42,231 bases of DNA, taken from positions 1 through 42,231 of the forward strand of contig NZ_BQIP01000035.1 of assembly GCF_021602585.1 (NCBI RefSeq), given 5' to 3'. The notes under the pieces were generated by a model that searched no databases, was not told the origin of the DNA, and saw only the letters and a list, made by a program, of their open reading frames with translations. Both the position numbers and the translations under genes were made by a program. Shown in pieces: positions 19,760 to 28,318 of the stretch. The first letter of the stretch is position 1; every line of letters begins with the position of its first letter. Source of the DNA: Pseudomonas faucium. Lineage in GTDB: Bacteria; Pseudomonadota; Gammaproteobacteria; Pseudomonadales; Pseudomonadaceae.

Positions 19760-20430
19760 GGGCGCGCCTGGGCCAGTTCGGCGCGCATCTTGGCGATGAC
19801 TTCCTGGTAGTCCGGGGCATTGAAGATGGCCGAGCCGGCGACGAAGGTGTCGGCGCCCGCGGCTGCGATCTCGCGGATGTTGTTGACGTTGACGCCGCCG
19901 TCGATTTCCAGGCGGATATCACGGCCACTGGCATCGATCAGGGCGCGGGCCTCGCGCAGCTTGTCGAGGGTGCCGGGGATGAACTTCTGCCCGCCGAAGC
20001 CTGGGTTGACGCTCATCAGCAGCACCATGTCGACCTTGTCCATCACGTACTTCAGGGCATCCAGGCTGGTCGCCGGGTTGAACACCAGGCCGGCCTTGCA
20101 GCCGCCGTCCTTGATCAACTGCAGCGAACGGTCGATGTGCTGCGAGGCTTCCGGGTGGAAGGTGATGTAGGTGGCGCCAGCTTCGATGAAGTCGCCGATG
20201 ATGCGGTCGACCGGGCTGACCATCAGGTGCACGTCGATCGGCGCGGTCACGCCGTACTTGCGCAGCGCGGTGCAGACCATCGGGCCGATGGTCAGGTTGG
20301 GGACGTAGTGGTTGTCCATCACATCGAAGTGAACGATGTCGGCGCCGGCGGCCAGCACCTTGTCGACGTCCTCGCCCAGGCGGGCGAAATCGGCGGAGAG
20401 AATGGAGGGGGCAATAGCGTAGGGCTGCAT
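19756..20430 (-). CDS. rpe: Ribulose-phosphate 3-epimerase
   Basis: Rpe interconverts ribulose-5-phosphate and xylulose-5-phosphate in the pentose phosphate pathway. The 224-residue TIM-barrel protein has [11 protein letters not shown] (8-18), the metal-site [14 protein letters not shown] (about 34-47), HLMV (68-71), [10 protein letters not shown] (about 139-148) and the C-terminal EIDGGV. It is the first gene of rpe-gph-trpE and is coupled to gph by a 4-bp overlap. A REP doublet lies upstream. Confidence 0.97.
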   Translation of the reverse strand: MQPYAIAPSILSADFARLGEDVDKVLAAGADIVHFDVMDNHYVPNLTIGPMVCTALRKYGVTAPIDVHLMVSPVDRIIGDFIEAGATYITFHPEASQHIDRSLQLIKDGGCKAGLVFNPATSLDALKYVMDKVDMVLLMSVNPGFGGQKFIPGTLDKLREARALIDASGRDIRLEIDGGVNVNNIREIAAAGADTFVAGSAIFNAPDYQEVIAKMRAELAQARP

Positions 20431-20537
20431 GGCGCACCTGTTGGCAGAATCACGGTGGCGCGCATTGTAACTCAGGGAATTGGATACAGGCTGATTGGTA
20501 TCAATCCGTGTCGACGGGTGTCTCCTTTGTCTGAACC

Positions 20538-20616
20538 GGCCTCATCGCCGGCAAGCCGGCTCCCACAGGATCTGCACTGCCCTACCTGTGGGAGCCGGCT
20601 TGCCGGCGATGAGGCC
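20538..20616. repeat. REP doublet (REPIN), subtype 2
   Basis: Two 32-nt arms (20538-20569 and 20585-20616) are perfect reverse complements around a 15-nt loop. The core is CGCCGGCAAGCCGGCTCCCA, distinct from the subtype at 12470. It lies between the end of the ABC permease gene (stop at 20635) and the start of rpe, so it can form the 3' hairpin of the ABC importer transcript. Confidence 0.92.
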
Positions 20617-20634
20617 AGCACAGGCAAGCATCAA

Positions 20635-21462
20635 TCAACCAGGCTGCTGCGTCCTCAGCTTCTCGCTGCGCCCACGCAACCACTCCAGGGTCAGCAACAA
20701 CACCACCGAGAAGCCAATCAGCAAGGTCGCCGCCGCCGCAATGGTCGGGCTGAGGTTCTCGCGAATGCCGCTGAACATCTGCCGCGGCAAGGTCGCTTGC
20801 TCCGGGCCGGCCAGAAACAGCGTCACCACCACTTCATCGAACGAAGTGGCAAAGGCGAACAGCGCCCCGGAAATCACCCCAGGCGCAATCAAAGGCAAGG
20901 TCACCCGACGGAACGCCAGCAACGGCGAGGCGCCCAGGCTGGCAGCCGCGCGCACCAGGTTGTAGTTGAAGCCCTGCAAGGTCGCCGACACGGTAATGAT
21001 GACGAACGGCACACCCAGCACCGCATGCACCAGAATCAGCGAGATGAAGCTGTTGCCCATGCCCAGCGGGGCGAAGAACAGGTAACTGGCCACGCCGATG
21101 ATCACCACCGGCACCACCATCGGCGAAATCACCAGCGCCATCACCAGCGACTTGCCCGGGAAGTCGCCGCGGGTCAGGCCGATCGAGGCCAAGGTGCCGA
21201 ACACCATGGCCAGCAGCGTCGCCGCCGGGGCGACGATGATGCTGTTCTTCAGCGCCCGCATCCATTCGGCCGAGGCGAAGAAGTCGTGGTACCACTGCAG
21301 CGAGAAGCCCTGCAGCGGATACACCAGGAAACTGCCACTGTTGAACGACAGCGGCACGATCACCAGCACCGGCAGCACCAAGAACAGCAGGATCAGGCCG
21401 CACAGAATGCGCAGGCTGTAGAACCACACCCGCTCCACGGGCGACATGTATGGGCTCAGCAT
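20635..21462 (-). CDS. ABC transporter permease (PotC/YdcV-like)
   Basis: This is the second inner-membrane permease of a spermidine/putrescine-type importer. The 275-residue protein has six predicted membrane helices and the ABC-coupling EAA loop (about RAAASLGASPLLAFRRVTLP). The ATG at 21462 is preferred over a GTG one codon earlier because AGGAG stands 7 bp upstream. It begins 11 bp after the first permease stop and is the last gene of the operon; a REP doublet follows as the only 3' hairpin seen. Confidence 0.93.
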   Translation of the reverse strand: MLSPYMSPVERVWFYSLRILCGLILLFLVLPVLVIVPLSFNSGSFLVYPLQGFSLQWYHDFFASAEWMRALKNSIIVAPAATLLAMVFGTLASIGLTRGDFPGKSLVMALVISPMVVPVVIIGVASYLFFAPLGMGNSFISLILVHAVLGVPFVIITVSATLQGFNYNLVRAAASLGASPLLAFRRVTLPLIAPGVISGALFAFATSFDEVVVTLFLAGPEQATLPRQMFSGIRENLSPTIAAAATLLIGFSVVLLLTLEWLRGRSEKLRTQQPG

Positions 21463-21473
21463 CACAAGGCTCC

Positions 21474-22721
21474 TCAGCTCAGGCGCAGGCGGCTGGCGCC
21501 GACCAGCCAGCTATAGATCAGGTACAGCAGCACGGTCGCCAGCAGCAACAGCCCGCCCAGCGCGGTGGCCATGCCCCAGTTGATGCTGGTGTTGGTATAG
21601 AAGGCGACGAAGTAGCTGACCATCTGGTCGTTGGGGCTACCGAGCAGCGCCGGGGTGATGTAGTAGCCGATGGCCAGGATGAACACCAGCAGGCAACCGG
21701 CGCCCACACCTGCGTAGGTCTGCGGGAAGTACACCCGCCAGAAGCTGGCGAACGGGTGGCAACCGAGCGAAATCGCCGCGCGCATGTAGCTGGGCGAAAT
21801 GCCCTTCATCACGCTGTACAACGGCAAAATCATGAACGGCAGCAGGATGTGCACCATCGAGATGTACACGCCGGTGCGGTTGAACACCAGCTCCAGCGGC
21901 TGGTCGATGATGCCCATCGCCATCAGCGCACTGTTGATCAGCCCGCCCGACTGCAGCAGCACGATCCACGCCGCCACCCGCACCAGGATCGAAGTCCAGA
22001 ACGGCAGCAGCACCAGGATCATCAAGAGGTTGCTCTGCCGGGTCGGCAGGTTGGCCAGCAAGTAGGCCAGCGGGTAGGCCAGCACCAGGCAGATGGCCGT
22101 GATCACCACACCCATCCACAGGGTGCGGGCAAAGATGTCCAGGTAGATGGCCTGGTCAGGCGTGGCCTTGGCCAGCTCGCCGAGGTCGTCGATACGGTGG
22201 TCGAGCGCCGCCAGCAGGTAGAACGATGTCACCGAACTGGTATTGCGGCGGATCGCCTGCCAATAGGCCGGGTCGCCCCAACGCTCGTCGAGTGCCTGCA
22301 GGGCATCTTTATATGAGGCCGGCTCTTCCTTGAACGGCAGCGCCCGCGCGGTTTTCGCCAACAGGCTGCGGTAGCCGGCCAGTTCCATGTTCAGGCGCTT
22401 GGAGAGGTCGCCCAGGGTCTGGTTCTTGCGCGACTCGGCCAGGTCCTGGCCCAGGGCCTTGTACACCTCTTCACCCGGCAAGCTCTTGCCATCCCAGCGG
22501 GCGATGGTCTCGACCGTGCGCGGCAGGCCGCCGACCACTTCCGGGTTGCCGACGCTCTTGTACAAAAGCGCCGCGATCGGCACCAGGAACACCAGCAGGA
22601 GAAACAGCGCCAGCGGCGCGATCAACGCCTGGGCCTTCCAGCGGTTGACCCGCTCGGCGTGCTTGAGGCGCTGCTTCAGGTTTGGACCTGCGCCTTCGTT
22701 CAGGGGCATTGCAATGGCCAT
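21474..22721 (-). CDS. ABC transporter permease (PotB-like) with large periplasmic loop
   Basis: The 415-residue protein is the first permease. A membrane helix at about 32-53 is followed by an unusually long hydrophilic segment (about 54-195), then five more helices and the EAA loop (RAAISLGCHPFASFWRVYFP). PotB-type permeases are normally near 280-300 residues, so about 130 residues are inserted, probably in the periplasm, where they could contact the binding protein as the P2 loop of MalF does. The ATG at 22721 has GGAG 6 bp upstream; the frame is open to 22790 but that part is the flank of a REP element. It overlaps no neighbour and is 11 bp ahead of the second permease. Confidence 0.92.
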   Translation of the reverse strand: MAIAMPLNEGAGPNLKQRLKHAERVNRWKAQALIAPLALFLLLVFLVPIAALLYKSVGNPEVVGGLPRTVETIARWDGKSLPGEEVYKALGQDLAESRKNQTLGDLSKRLNMELAGYRSLLAKTARALPFKEEPASYKDALQALDERWGDPAYWQAIRRNTSSVTSFYLLAALDHRIDDLGELAKATPDQAIYLDIFARTLWMGVVITAICLVLAYPLAYLLANLPTRQSNLLMILVLLPFWTSILVRVAAWIVLLQSGGLINSALMAMGIIDQPLELVFNRTGVYISMVHILLPFMILPLYSVMKGISPSYMRAAISLGCHPFASFWRVYFPQTYAGVGAGCLLVFILAIGYYITPALLGSPNDQMVSYFVAFYTNTSINWGMATALGGLLLLATVLLYLIYSWLVGASRLRLS

Positions 22722-22763
22722 GGCGAACTCCGCAAAACAGGCTGAATTTGGGGCTGCTGTGCA

Positions 22764-22829
22764 GCCCATCGCCGGCAAGCCGGTTCCCACACTACCTCAG
22801 CTGTGGGAGCCGGCTTGCCGCCGACGGGC
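22764..22829. repeat. REP doublet inside the ABC importer operon
   Basis: Arms 22764-22791 and 22802-22829 are inverted copies with three mismatches around a 10-nt loop, of the same subtype as 20538 and 29329. The element lies between the binding-protein stop codon (22851) and the first permease start (22721), so it is transcribed inside one operon and can form a stable hairpin just after the binding-protein gene. Confidence 0.9.
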
Positions 22830-22850
22830 CGCAACAGCGGCTCCTGTCGT

Positions 22851-23882
22851 TTACTTCGCCGCCCAGGCGTTGAAGCGTTGCTCCAGCTGTTCGCTGTTGT
22901 CGGCCCAGAAGGCCACGTCGATCTGCACCTGGTTGGCGATGTTCTCAGGCGTGGTCGGCATGTCCTTCTTCACTGCATCCGCCAGCAGCGGGACGGCCAT
23001 GGAGTTGGCCGGGCCGTAGGCGATGTTTTCGGAGTAGGTCTTCTGCTGCTCTGGCTTCACGCTGAAGGCGATGAACTTCTCCGCTTCTTCCTTATTCTTG
23101 GCGCCTTTCGGAATGGCCCAGGCGTCGAAGTCGTAGATACCGCCGTTCCATACCACCTTCAGGTTGCTTTCCTTCTGCACCGCAGCGATGCGGCCGTTGT
23201 AGGCCGAGCTCATGACCACGTCACCCGAGGCCAGGTACTGCGGCGGCTGGGCGCCGGCTTCCCACCACTGGATGCTGGGCTTGAGTTCGTCGAGTTTCTT
23301 GAAGGCGCGGTCCTGGCCTTCCTTGGTACCCAGCACTTGATAAACGTCCTTCGGCGCCACGCCGTCTGCCATCAGGGCGAATTCGAGGGTGTACTTGGCG
23401 CCTTTGCGTAGGCCGCGCTTACCTGGGAATTTTTTCGTGTCCCAGAAATCGGCCCAGCTGGTAGGCGCGGTCTTGAGCTTGTCGGCGTTGTAGGCAAGTA
23501 CCGTGGACCAGACGAAGAAGCCCACGCCGCATGGCTGGATGGCGCCCTTCACATAGTCACTTTCTTTGCCGAACAGGGCCGGGTCGAGCTGTTCGAACAT
23601 GCCTTCGTCACAACCGCGGGCCAGCTCCGGCGACTCCACTTCCACCAGGTTCCAGTTCACGCTCTTGGTATCGACCATGGCTTTGACCTTGGCCATCTCA
23701 CCGTTGTATTCGCCCGCGGTGATCTTGCCATTGCCGGCCTTTTCCCAAGGCTCGTAGAACGCCTTGACCTGGGCCGCCTTGTTGGCGCCACCGAAGGAAA
23801 TCACGGTCAGGTCCGCTGCCATGGTCTGGCCGGCGGCGAACAGGCCAAGGGCCAGGGCGGTCAGTTTCAACTGCTTGCGCAT
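22851..23882 (-). CDS. ABC transporter substrate-binding protein (spermidine/putrescine-type)
   Basis: The 343-residue protein has a signal peptide cleaved after MA (about 22) and the fold of extracellular solute-binding family 1/PotD-like proteins: it begins ADLTVISFGGANK and contains GVGFFVWSTVLAYN and PTSWADFWD near the ligand lobe interface. It captures the substrate in the periplasm for the two permeases. A polyamine or related amine is plausible by family; the sequence does not fix it. The ATG at 23882 has GGAGAG upstream. It lies 40 bp after the ATPase gene. Confidence 0.92.
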   Translation of the reverse strand: MRKQLKLTALALGLFAAGQTMAADLTVISFGGANKAAQVKAFYEPWEKAGNGKITAGEYNGEMAKVKAMVDTKSVNWNLVEVESPELARGCDEGMFEQLDPALFGKESDYVKGAIQPCGVGFFVWSTVLAYNADKLKTAPTSWADFWDTKKFPGKRGLRKGAKYTLEFALMADGVAPKDVYQVLGTKEGQDRAFKKLDELKPSIQWWEAGAQPPQYLASGDVVMSSAYNGRIAAVQKESNLKVVWNGGIYDFDAWAIPKGAKNKEEAEKFIAFSVKPEQQKTYSENIAYGPANSMAVPLLADAVKKDMPTTPENIANQVQIDVAFWADNSEQLEQRFNAWAAK

Positions 23883-23922
23883 TATTATTCTCTCCACAGT
23901 ACAGGGTTGGTGAAGCAATCCA

Positions 23923-25047
23923 TCAGTGGGCTTCGGCAATCGGATCGAGCGCGCGCGCGTGCTCCACCTCCCAGCCCAGCGGTACCACATCGCCCACGGC
24001 CAGCGCCGGGTCGAGCTCGGCAATCGGCTGCTTCACGAAGAAGTCGGCCTTGCCGCAGACCTCCAGGCGCACGCGCACGTGGTCGCCCAGGTAGATGAAC
24101 TCGGCCACGCGGCCGGAGAAGCGGTTGACGCAGCTTTGGCTGTGGCCATTGAGGCGCACGCGCTCGGGGCGGATCGACAAGGTCACCGGCTCCCCGGCCT
24201 GGCCGACATTCACCGCCAGCGCCTCGACCCGCTCGCCGCGCGCCAGCTGCACCTGGCAGCGCTTGCCATCACTGGCCAGCAGGGTACCGTTGATGCGGTT
24301 GTTCTCGCCGATGAAGTTGGCGACGAAGGTGTTGCGTGGCTCTTCATAAAGCGTGCGCGGGTCGGCGATCTGCTGGATCTCGCCCTGGTGGAACACCGCC
24401 ACGCGGTCGGACATGGTCAGCGCCTCGCCCTGGTCGTGGGTCACGTACACCACGGTCACGCCGAGGCGCTGGTGGATGTGCTTGATCTCCATCTGCATGT
24501 GTTCGCGCAGCTGCTTGTCGAGGGCGCCGAGCGGCTCGTCCATCAGCACCAGCTGCGGCTCGAACACCAGGGCGCGGGCCAGGGCCACACGCTGCTGCTG
24601 GCCGCCGGACAATTGCCCGGGGTAGCGCTTGGCGAAGGCGTCGAGCTGGACCATGTTGAGCACCCGCTTGACCCGCTCGCTGATGTCGGTCTTGCTCAGG
24701 TTGCGCACGCTCAAGGGGAAGGCCAGGTTCTCGGCCACCGTCATGTGCGGGAACAGCGCGTAGTTCTGGAACACCATGCCGATGTCGCGCTTGTGCGGCG
24801 GCACGTTGTTGATCGAACGCCCCGCCAGCTGGATTTCACCGGCGGTGGGGGTTTCGAACCCGGCGAGCATCATCAGGCTGGTGGTCTTGCCCGAGCCGGA
24901 CGGCCCGAGCAGGGTGAGGAACTCACCTTTGCGAATGTCCAGGTTGAGGTCTTTGACGATCAGCGATTCGCCGTCGTAGCTCTTCTGCACACCACGGAAG
25001 CTGACCAGCGTTTCGCCAGTGGCCGCATTCGAATTCGCCTCGCTCAT
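23923..25047 (-). CDS. ABC transporter ATP-binding protein (PotA-like)
   Basis: This ATPase energises the importer from the cytoplasmic face. The 374-residue protein has Walker A GPSGSGKTT (48-56), the Q loop in VFQNYALFP (92-100), the signature LSGGQQQ (146-152), Walker B LVLMDE (166-171) and the H loop near VTHDQGEA, followed by a C-terminal TOBE domain (about 290-360) as in polyamine, iron and sugar importers. It is the first gene of the operon ATPase - binding protein - permease - permease. It is 147 bp downstream of the response regulator gene. Confidence 0.95.
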   Translation of the reverse strand: MSEANSNAATGETLVSFRGVQKSYDGESLIVKDLNLDIRKGEFLTLLGPSGSGKTTSLMMLAGFETPTAGEIQLAGRSINNVPPHKRDIGMVFQNYALFPHMTVAENLAFPLSVRNLSKTDISERVKRVLNMVQLDAFAKRYPGQLSGGQQQRVALARALVFEPQLVLMDEPLGALDKQLREHMQMEIKHIHQRLGVTVVYVTHDQGEALTMSDRVAVFHQGEIQQIADPRTLYEEPRNTFVANFIGENNRINGTLLASDGKRCQVQLARGERVEALAVNVGQAGEPVTLSIRPERVRLNGHSQSCVNRFSGRVAEFIYLGDHVRVRLEVCGKADFFVKQPIAELDPALAVGDVVPLGWEVEHARALDPIAEAH

Positions 25048-25152
25048 GCCTGCACCTTCTTGTTGGATGACTGCGTGGCAAAAGACTAGAGCAGGCGCAA
25101 GCGCCCGGAAATCGGGGCTGAAGAGAGAATGCCATCATCCGGGTGGAAGAAT

Positions 25153-25176
25153 GCGTGTAGGGATTGCCCTACACGC
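25153..25176. promoter_or_regulatory. Perfect 10-bp palindrome upstream of the ABC importer operon
   Basis: GCGTGTAGGG (25153-25162) and CCCTACACGC (25167-25176) are perfect inverted repeats around 4 bp. The element lies 18 bp beyond the response regulator stop codon and about 105 bp upstream of the ATPase ATG. No T run follows it on the minus strand, so it is a poor terminator. It could be the operator of the adjacent NarL-type regulator; a weak -10 (TAGTCT on the minus strand, 25083-25088) lies downstream. Confidence 0.5.
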
Positions 25177-25194
25177 TTGTCGCAACCAGAACAG

Positions 25195-25824
25195 TCACAC
25201 CAGCTTGTGCTCCATGGCGTACTTCACCAGCTCCGCCAGCGAGTTGACCTTGAGCTTCTGCATCAGCCGCGCTTTGTGGGTGCTGATGGTCTTGCTCGAC
25301 AGCGCCAGTTGCTGGGCGATGTCGTTGACGTTGGCGCCCTGGGCCAGGCGCTCGAACACCGAGAACTCGCGCTCCGACAGCAACGTATGCAGCGGGCGGG
25401 TTTCGGTCAGGCCGACTTCGAACACCATGCGGTCGGCCAGCGCCGGGTCGATGTAGCGCCCGCCGCCCGCCACCCGGCGGATCGCCGTGAGCAGCAAGGC
25501 CGGGTCGCTGTCCTTGGTGGCATAGCCGGCGGCGCCGGCCTTGAGCGCACGGGCGGCCATCTGCGCCTCGTCGTGCATGGACAACATCAGGATCGCCGGG
25601 GGGTTGTCCAGCGCGCGAATCCGCGGGATGGCCTCGAGGCCGTTGACCCCGGGCATGGAAATGTCCAGCAACACCACCTCGCACGGGGTATGGCGCAAGG
25701 TCTCCAGCAACTGCTCGCCATTGCCGGCCTCCCCGGCCACGTGCATATCCTTGGCAAGGCCGATCAATTGCTTGATGCCTTCACGGACGATGGTGTGGTC
25801 TTCGGCCACCAGCACTCGAATCAC
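25195..25824 (-). CDS. Two-component response regulator, NarL/LuxR family
   Basis: The 209-residue protein has a receiver domain with the phospho-acceptor D54 (VLLDISMPG), acidic pocket E8-D9 and K104 (ATKD), followed by a LuxR-type helix-turn-helix (about 148-205; LSEREFSVFERLAQG ... SSKTISTHKARLMQKL). It is the partner of the kinase upstream, with a 4-bp overlap of start and stop codons. Because it lies immediately upstream of an ABC importer with a palindrome between, it may control that operon. Its actual targets are not known from sequence. Confidence 0.95.
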   Translation of the reverse strand: MIRVLVAEDHTIVREGIKQLIGLAKDMHVAGEAGNGEQLLETLRHTPCEVVLLDISMPGVNGLEAIPRIRALDNPPAILMLSMHDEAQMAARALKAGAAGYATKDSDPALLLTAIRRVAGGGRYIDPALADRMVFEVGLTETRPLHTLLSEREFSVFERLAQGANVNDIAQQLALSSKTISTHKARLMQKLKVNSLAELVKYAMEHKLV

Positions 25825-28223
25825 GCTTGCTCTCCTCTATCCAAGGGAATGGCCACGCTCAGGCTCGTGCCCTCGCCTGGTTCGCTGTCAAGCCGCATGC
25901 TGCCACCGAGCATCAGCACCCGCTCACGCACCCCCACCAGGCCGAACGAGGCCGGCCTGGGTTGATCGTGGCAGAACCCGCGGCCATCGTCGCTGACGGT
26001 CATGCGCAAGTAACCGCCTTCGCGCACCAGCTCGATTTCCACGCTGTGCGCCTGGGCATGGCGCATCACGTTGGTCAATGCCTCCTGCAGGATGCGGAAC
26101 AGCCCGGTGGCCTTGGCATCGCTCAATGCCGGCAGGTGCTCCGGCACCTGTACCAGGCAAGGAATCTGCGTGCGGCTTTCGAAACGCCGGGCCTGCCATT
26201 CGATGGCCGAGGCGATGCCGGCGTCGAGAATTGGCGGGCGCAGTGCCGTGGCCACGTCGCGCACCAGCTGGAACAACTGGGCAATCAGGCGCTTCATGCT
26301 CGCCAGGCGCTCGTTCAGCGCCGGGTCCAGCTCGGCGAACGCCAGCTCGCACATCGACACTTCGAGCTTGAGCACCGTCAGCATCTGGCCGAGTTCATCG
26401 TGCACTTCGCGGGCGATGCGGGCTTTTTCTTCCTCGCGCACGCTCTCCAGGTGCGCCGACAGCTCGCGCAGCTGCTCCTGGGACTTGCCCAGCGCCAGCT
26501 CGGCGCGCTTGCCCTGGGTGATGTCCCAGACCACGCCGTCCCACACCACTCGGCCATTGGCCAGGTGTCGGGCACTGGCCTTGATGTCGGCCCAGCGCTG
26601 CTCGCCGTCGCGGGTCAGGATGCGCCCCTGCCATGACCAATCCTGGCCGCTGGCGATGGCCAGGTCCTGCACCTGGTGATAATCGGCGCGGTCCTGGGGG
26701 TGCACCAGGTTGCGCAGGCCCATCTGCGGGTGCTGGATCTGCGTTGGGGTGTAGCCGACCAGCGCCTCGCTGCCCTCGCTTATGTAGGGGAACTCCGGCT
26801 CACCTTCGGCAGGGGCCGGCTCCAGGCGAAACACCAGGCCCGGCACGTTGCCGGCAATGCCCTTGAGCCGCGCCTCGCTTTCACGCAGCGCCGCCAGGGC
26901 GCGGTGGCGTTCGGTCACGTCGGCGAGGTAGACCACCAGGTACTCGGCATCGCGAAAGCGCAGGAAGCTCAGCGACAACTCCACCGGCAAGGTGCTGCCA
27001 TCGGCGCGCAGGCAGTGCGTCTCGAACTGCCGTGCCCCGCCCTCACCGGTGCGCGCGCCCTTCCACAACTGCAGCCAGCGGTCCATGCCAAGGTTCGGCT
27101 CGAAGTCGATCAATGGGCGTTCGAGCAGTTCGCTTTCGGCGTAGCCGAGCATGCGCTCCACCGCATGGTTGGCGTAACGCACATGGCTGTCCCAGCTGAC
27201 CCAGAGAATGCCAACGGTGCTCTGGTCGATGGCGAACTGGCTCAGGCGCAGCGCTTCTTCACGCACCTGCCGCTCGGCCAGCGTTTCCCTGGCTGTCAAC
27301 AGGCTGCGCTCGAGCTGGCGCTGCTGGCGGCGCTGCCATACCAGGGTGGCCAGGGCGCACAACAGCAGCAGGCCGAACAGCAAGGCCAGGTTCTGCCAGA
27401 AGCCGGCCGACTCGCTCAGGCGCGGGTATCTGGGTTGCAGCCAGCGCTGGTGCAGCTGCTCCAGCTCCTTGGCCGGCATGGCCTGCAGGCCGCGTTCGAG
27501 CACATCGGCCAGCATCGGCCAGTCACGCCGCGAGCCCACCCGCAGCAACTGCGGCAGGCCGATGTCACCCACCACCACCAGCTCGCTGAACTCGCTTTCC
27601 CGCGACAGCCGGCTGAGCTGGGCCTCATCGAGCACCGCAAGGCTCGCCTGGCCGCCGATCACCCACTGCAAGGCCTCGCGCTCAGTGGGCACGCCCTGCA
27701 GGTTGAGGTTGGGGTAGTTGCCGCGCAGGTAGTCGGCCAGCACGCTGGGCATGCGCACCGCGACACGCTGGTCGGCATCGAGCTTTTCCAGCTCCACGGC
27801 CATTGCCCCGGTGCGTGGCCCCACCACCAGTTGCGGCACGCGCATGTACGGGTCGCTGAACAGCCATTTGCGCAGGCTGGCGGGGGTCTGGGTCAGGCCT
27901 GGGGCAAAGTCGATTTCGCCGGCCTGCAGGGCGTGCTCGAGGCTGGCCTGGTCACTGAAGTTGCGCCAGGTCAGGTCCAGGTCGAGCGCCCGGGCCAGCC
28001 CGTTCACCAGTTCCACGTTGGCTCCGTAGAGCTGCTGCAGGCGGCGGTCGAACTGGGCATAGGGCGCCTGCAGCACCAGGCCCACGCGCAGGCTGCGGTG
28101 GCTGTCCAGCCATTGCTGCTGGGCAGGCTCCAGCGCGACCGCTGGCGGGGCTTGCGGCCTTGCCAAGGCGATCAAGGGCAGCAACAAGCAGCCGATAACC
28201 CACAGGCGACGCAATCGCTTCAT
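25821..28223 (-). CDS. Sensor histidine kinase with solute-binding-type periplasmic domain and PAS domains
   Basis: The 800-residue protein has a signal sequence (about 5-22), a periplasmic domain like family-3 amino-acid/polar-compound binding proteins (about 42-265), a membrane helix (about 275-296), two or more PAS/PAC modules (about 325-440 and 450-575), a HisKA_3 dimerisation domain with the phospho-acceptor H608 (REVHDELGQ) and a HATPase_c domain with N718 and DDGRGF (745-750). It lacks a receiver domain, so it is not a hybrid. HisKA_3 kinases partner with NarL-type regulators, as encoded directly downstream with a 4-bp overlap. The periplasmic domain suggests direct sensing of a small solute, perhaps the cargo of the downstream importer. 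Confidence 0.93.
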   Translation of the reverse strand: MKRLRRLWVIGCLLLPLIALARPQAPPAVALEPAQQQWLDSHRSLRVGLVLQAPYAQFDRRLQQLYGANVELVNGLARALDLDLTWRNFSDQASLEHALQAGEIDFAPGLTQTPASLRKWLFSDPYMRVPQLVVGPRTGAMAVELEKLDADQRVAVRMPSVLADYLRGNYPNLNLQGVPTEREALQWVIGGQASLAVLDEAQLSRLSRESEFSELVVVGDIGLPQLLRVGSRRDWPMLADVLERGLQAMPAKELEQLHQRWLQPRYPRLSESAGFWQNLALLFGLLLLCALATLVWQRRQQRQLERSLLTARETLAERQVREEALRLSQFAIDQSTVGILWVSWDSHVRYANHAVERMLGYAESELLERPLIDFEPNLGMDRWLQLWKGARTGEGGARQFETHCLRADGSTLPVELSLSFLRFRDAEYLVVYLADVTERHRALAALRESEARLKGIAGNVPGLVFRLEPAPAEGEPEFPYISEGSEALVGYTPTQIQHPQMGLRNLVHPQDRADYHQVQDLAIASGQDWSWQGRILTRDGEQRWADIKASARHLANGRVVWDGVVWDITQGKRAELALGKSQEQLRELSAHLESVREEEKARIAREVHDELGQMLTVLKLEVSMCELAFAELDPALNERLASMKRLIAQLFQLVRDVATALRPPILDAGIASAIEWQARRFESRTQIPCLVQVPEHLPALSDAKATGLFRILQEALTNVMRHAQAHSVEIELVREGGYLRMTVSDDGRGFCHDQPRPASFGLVGVRERVLMLGGSMRLDSEPGEGTSLSVAIPLDRGEQA

Positions 28224-28318
28224 TCACACGCTCGTCTTGGCAAGGGCGGCCCTGCAGCATGGCCGTCTCGGGCAAATACTATTAGGCTGCCGGTATTATT
28301 CTGGCCTTGGGTTGATCC

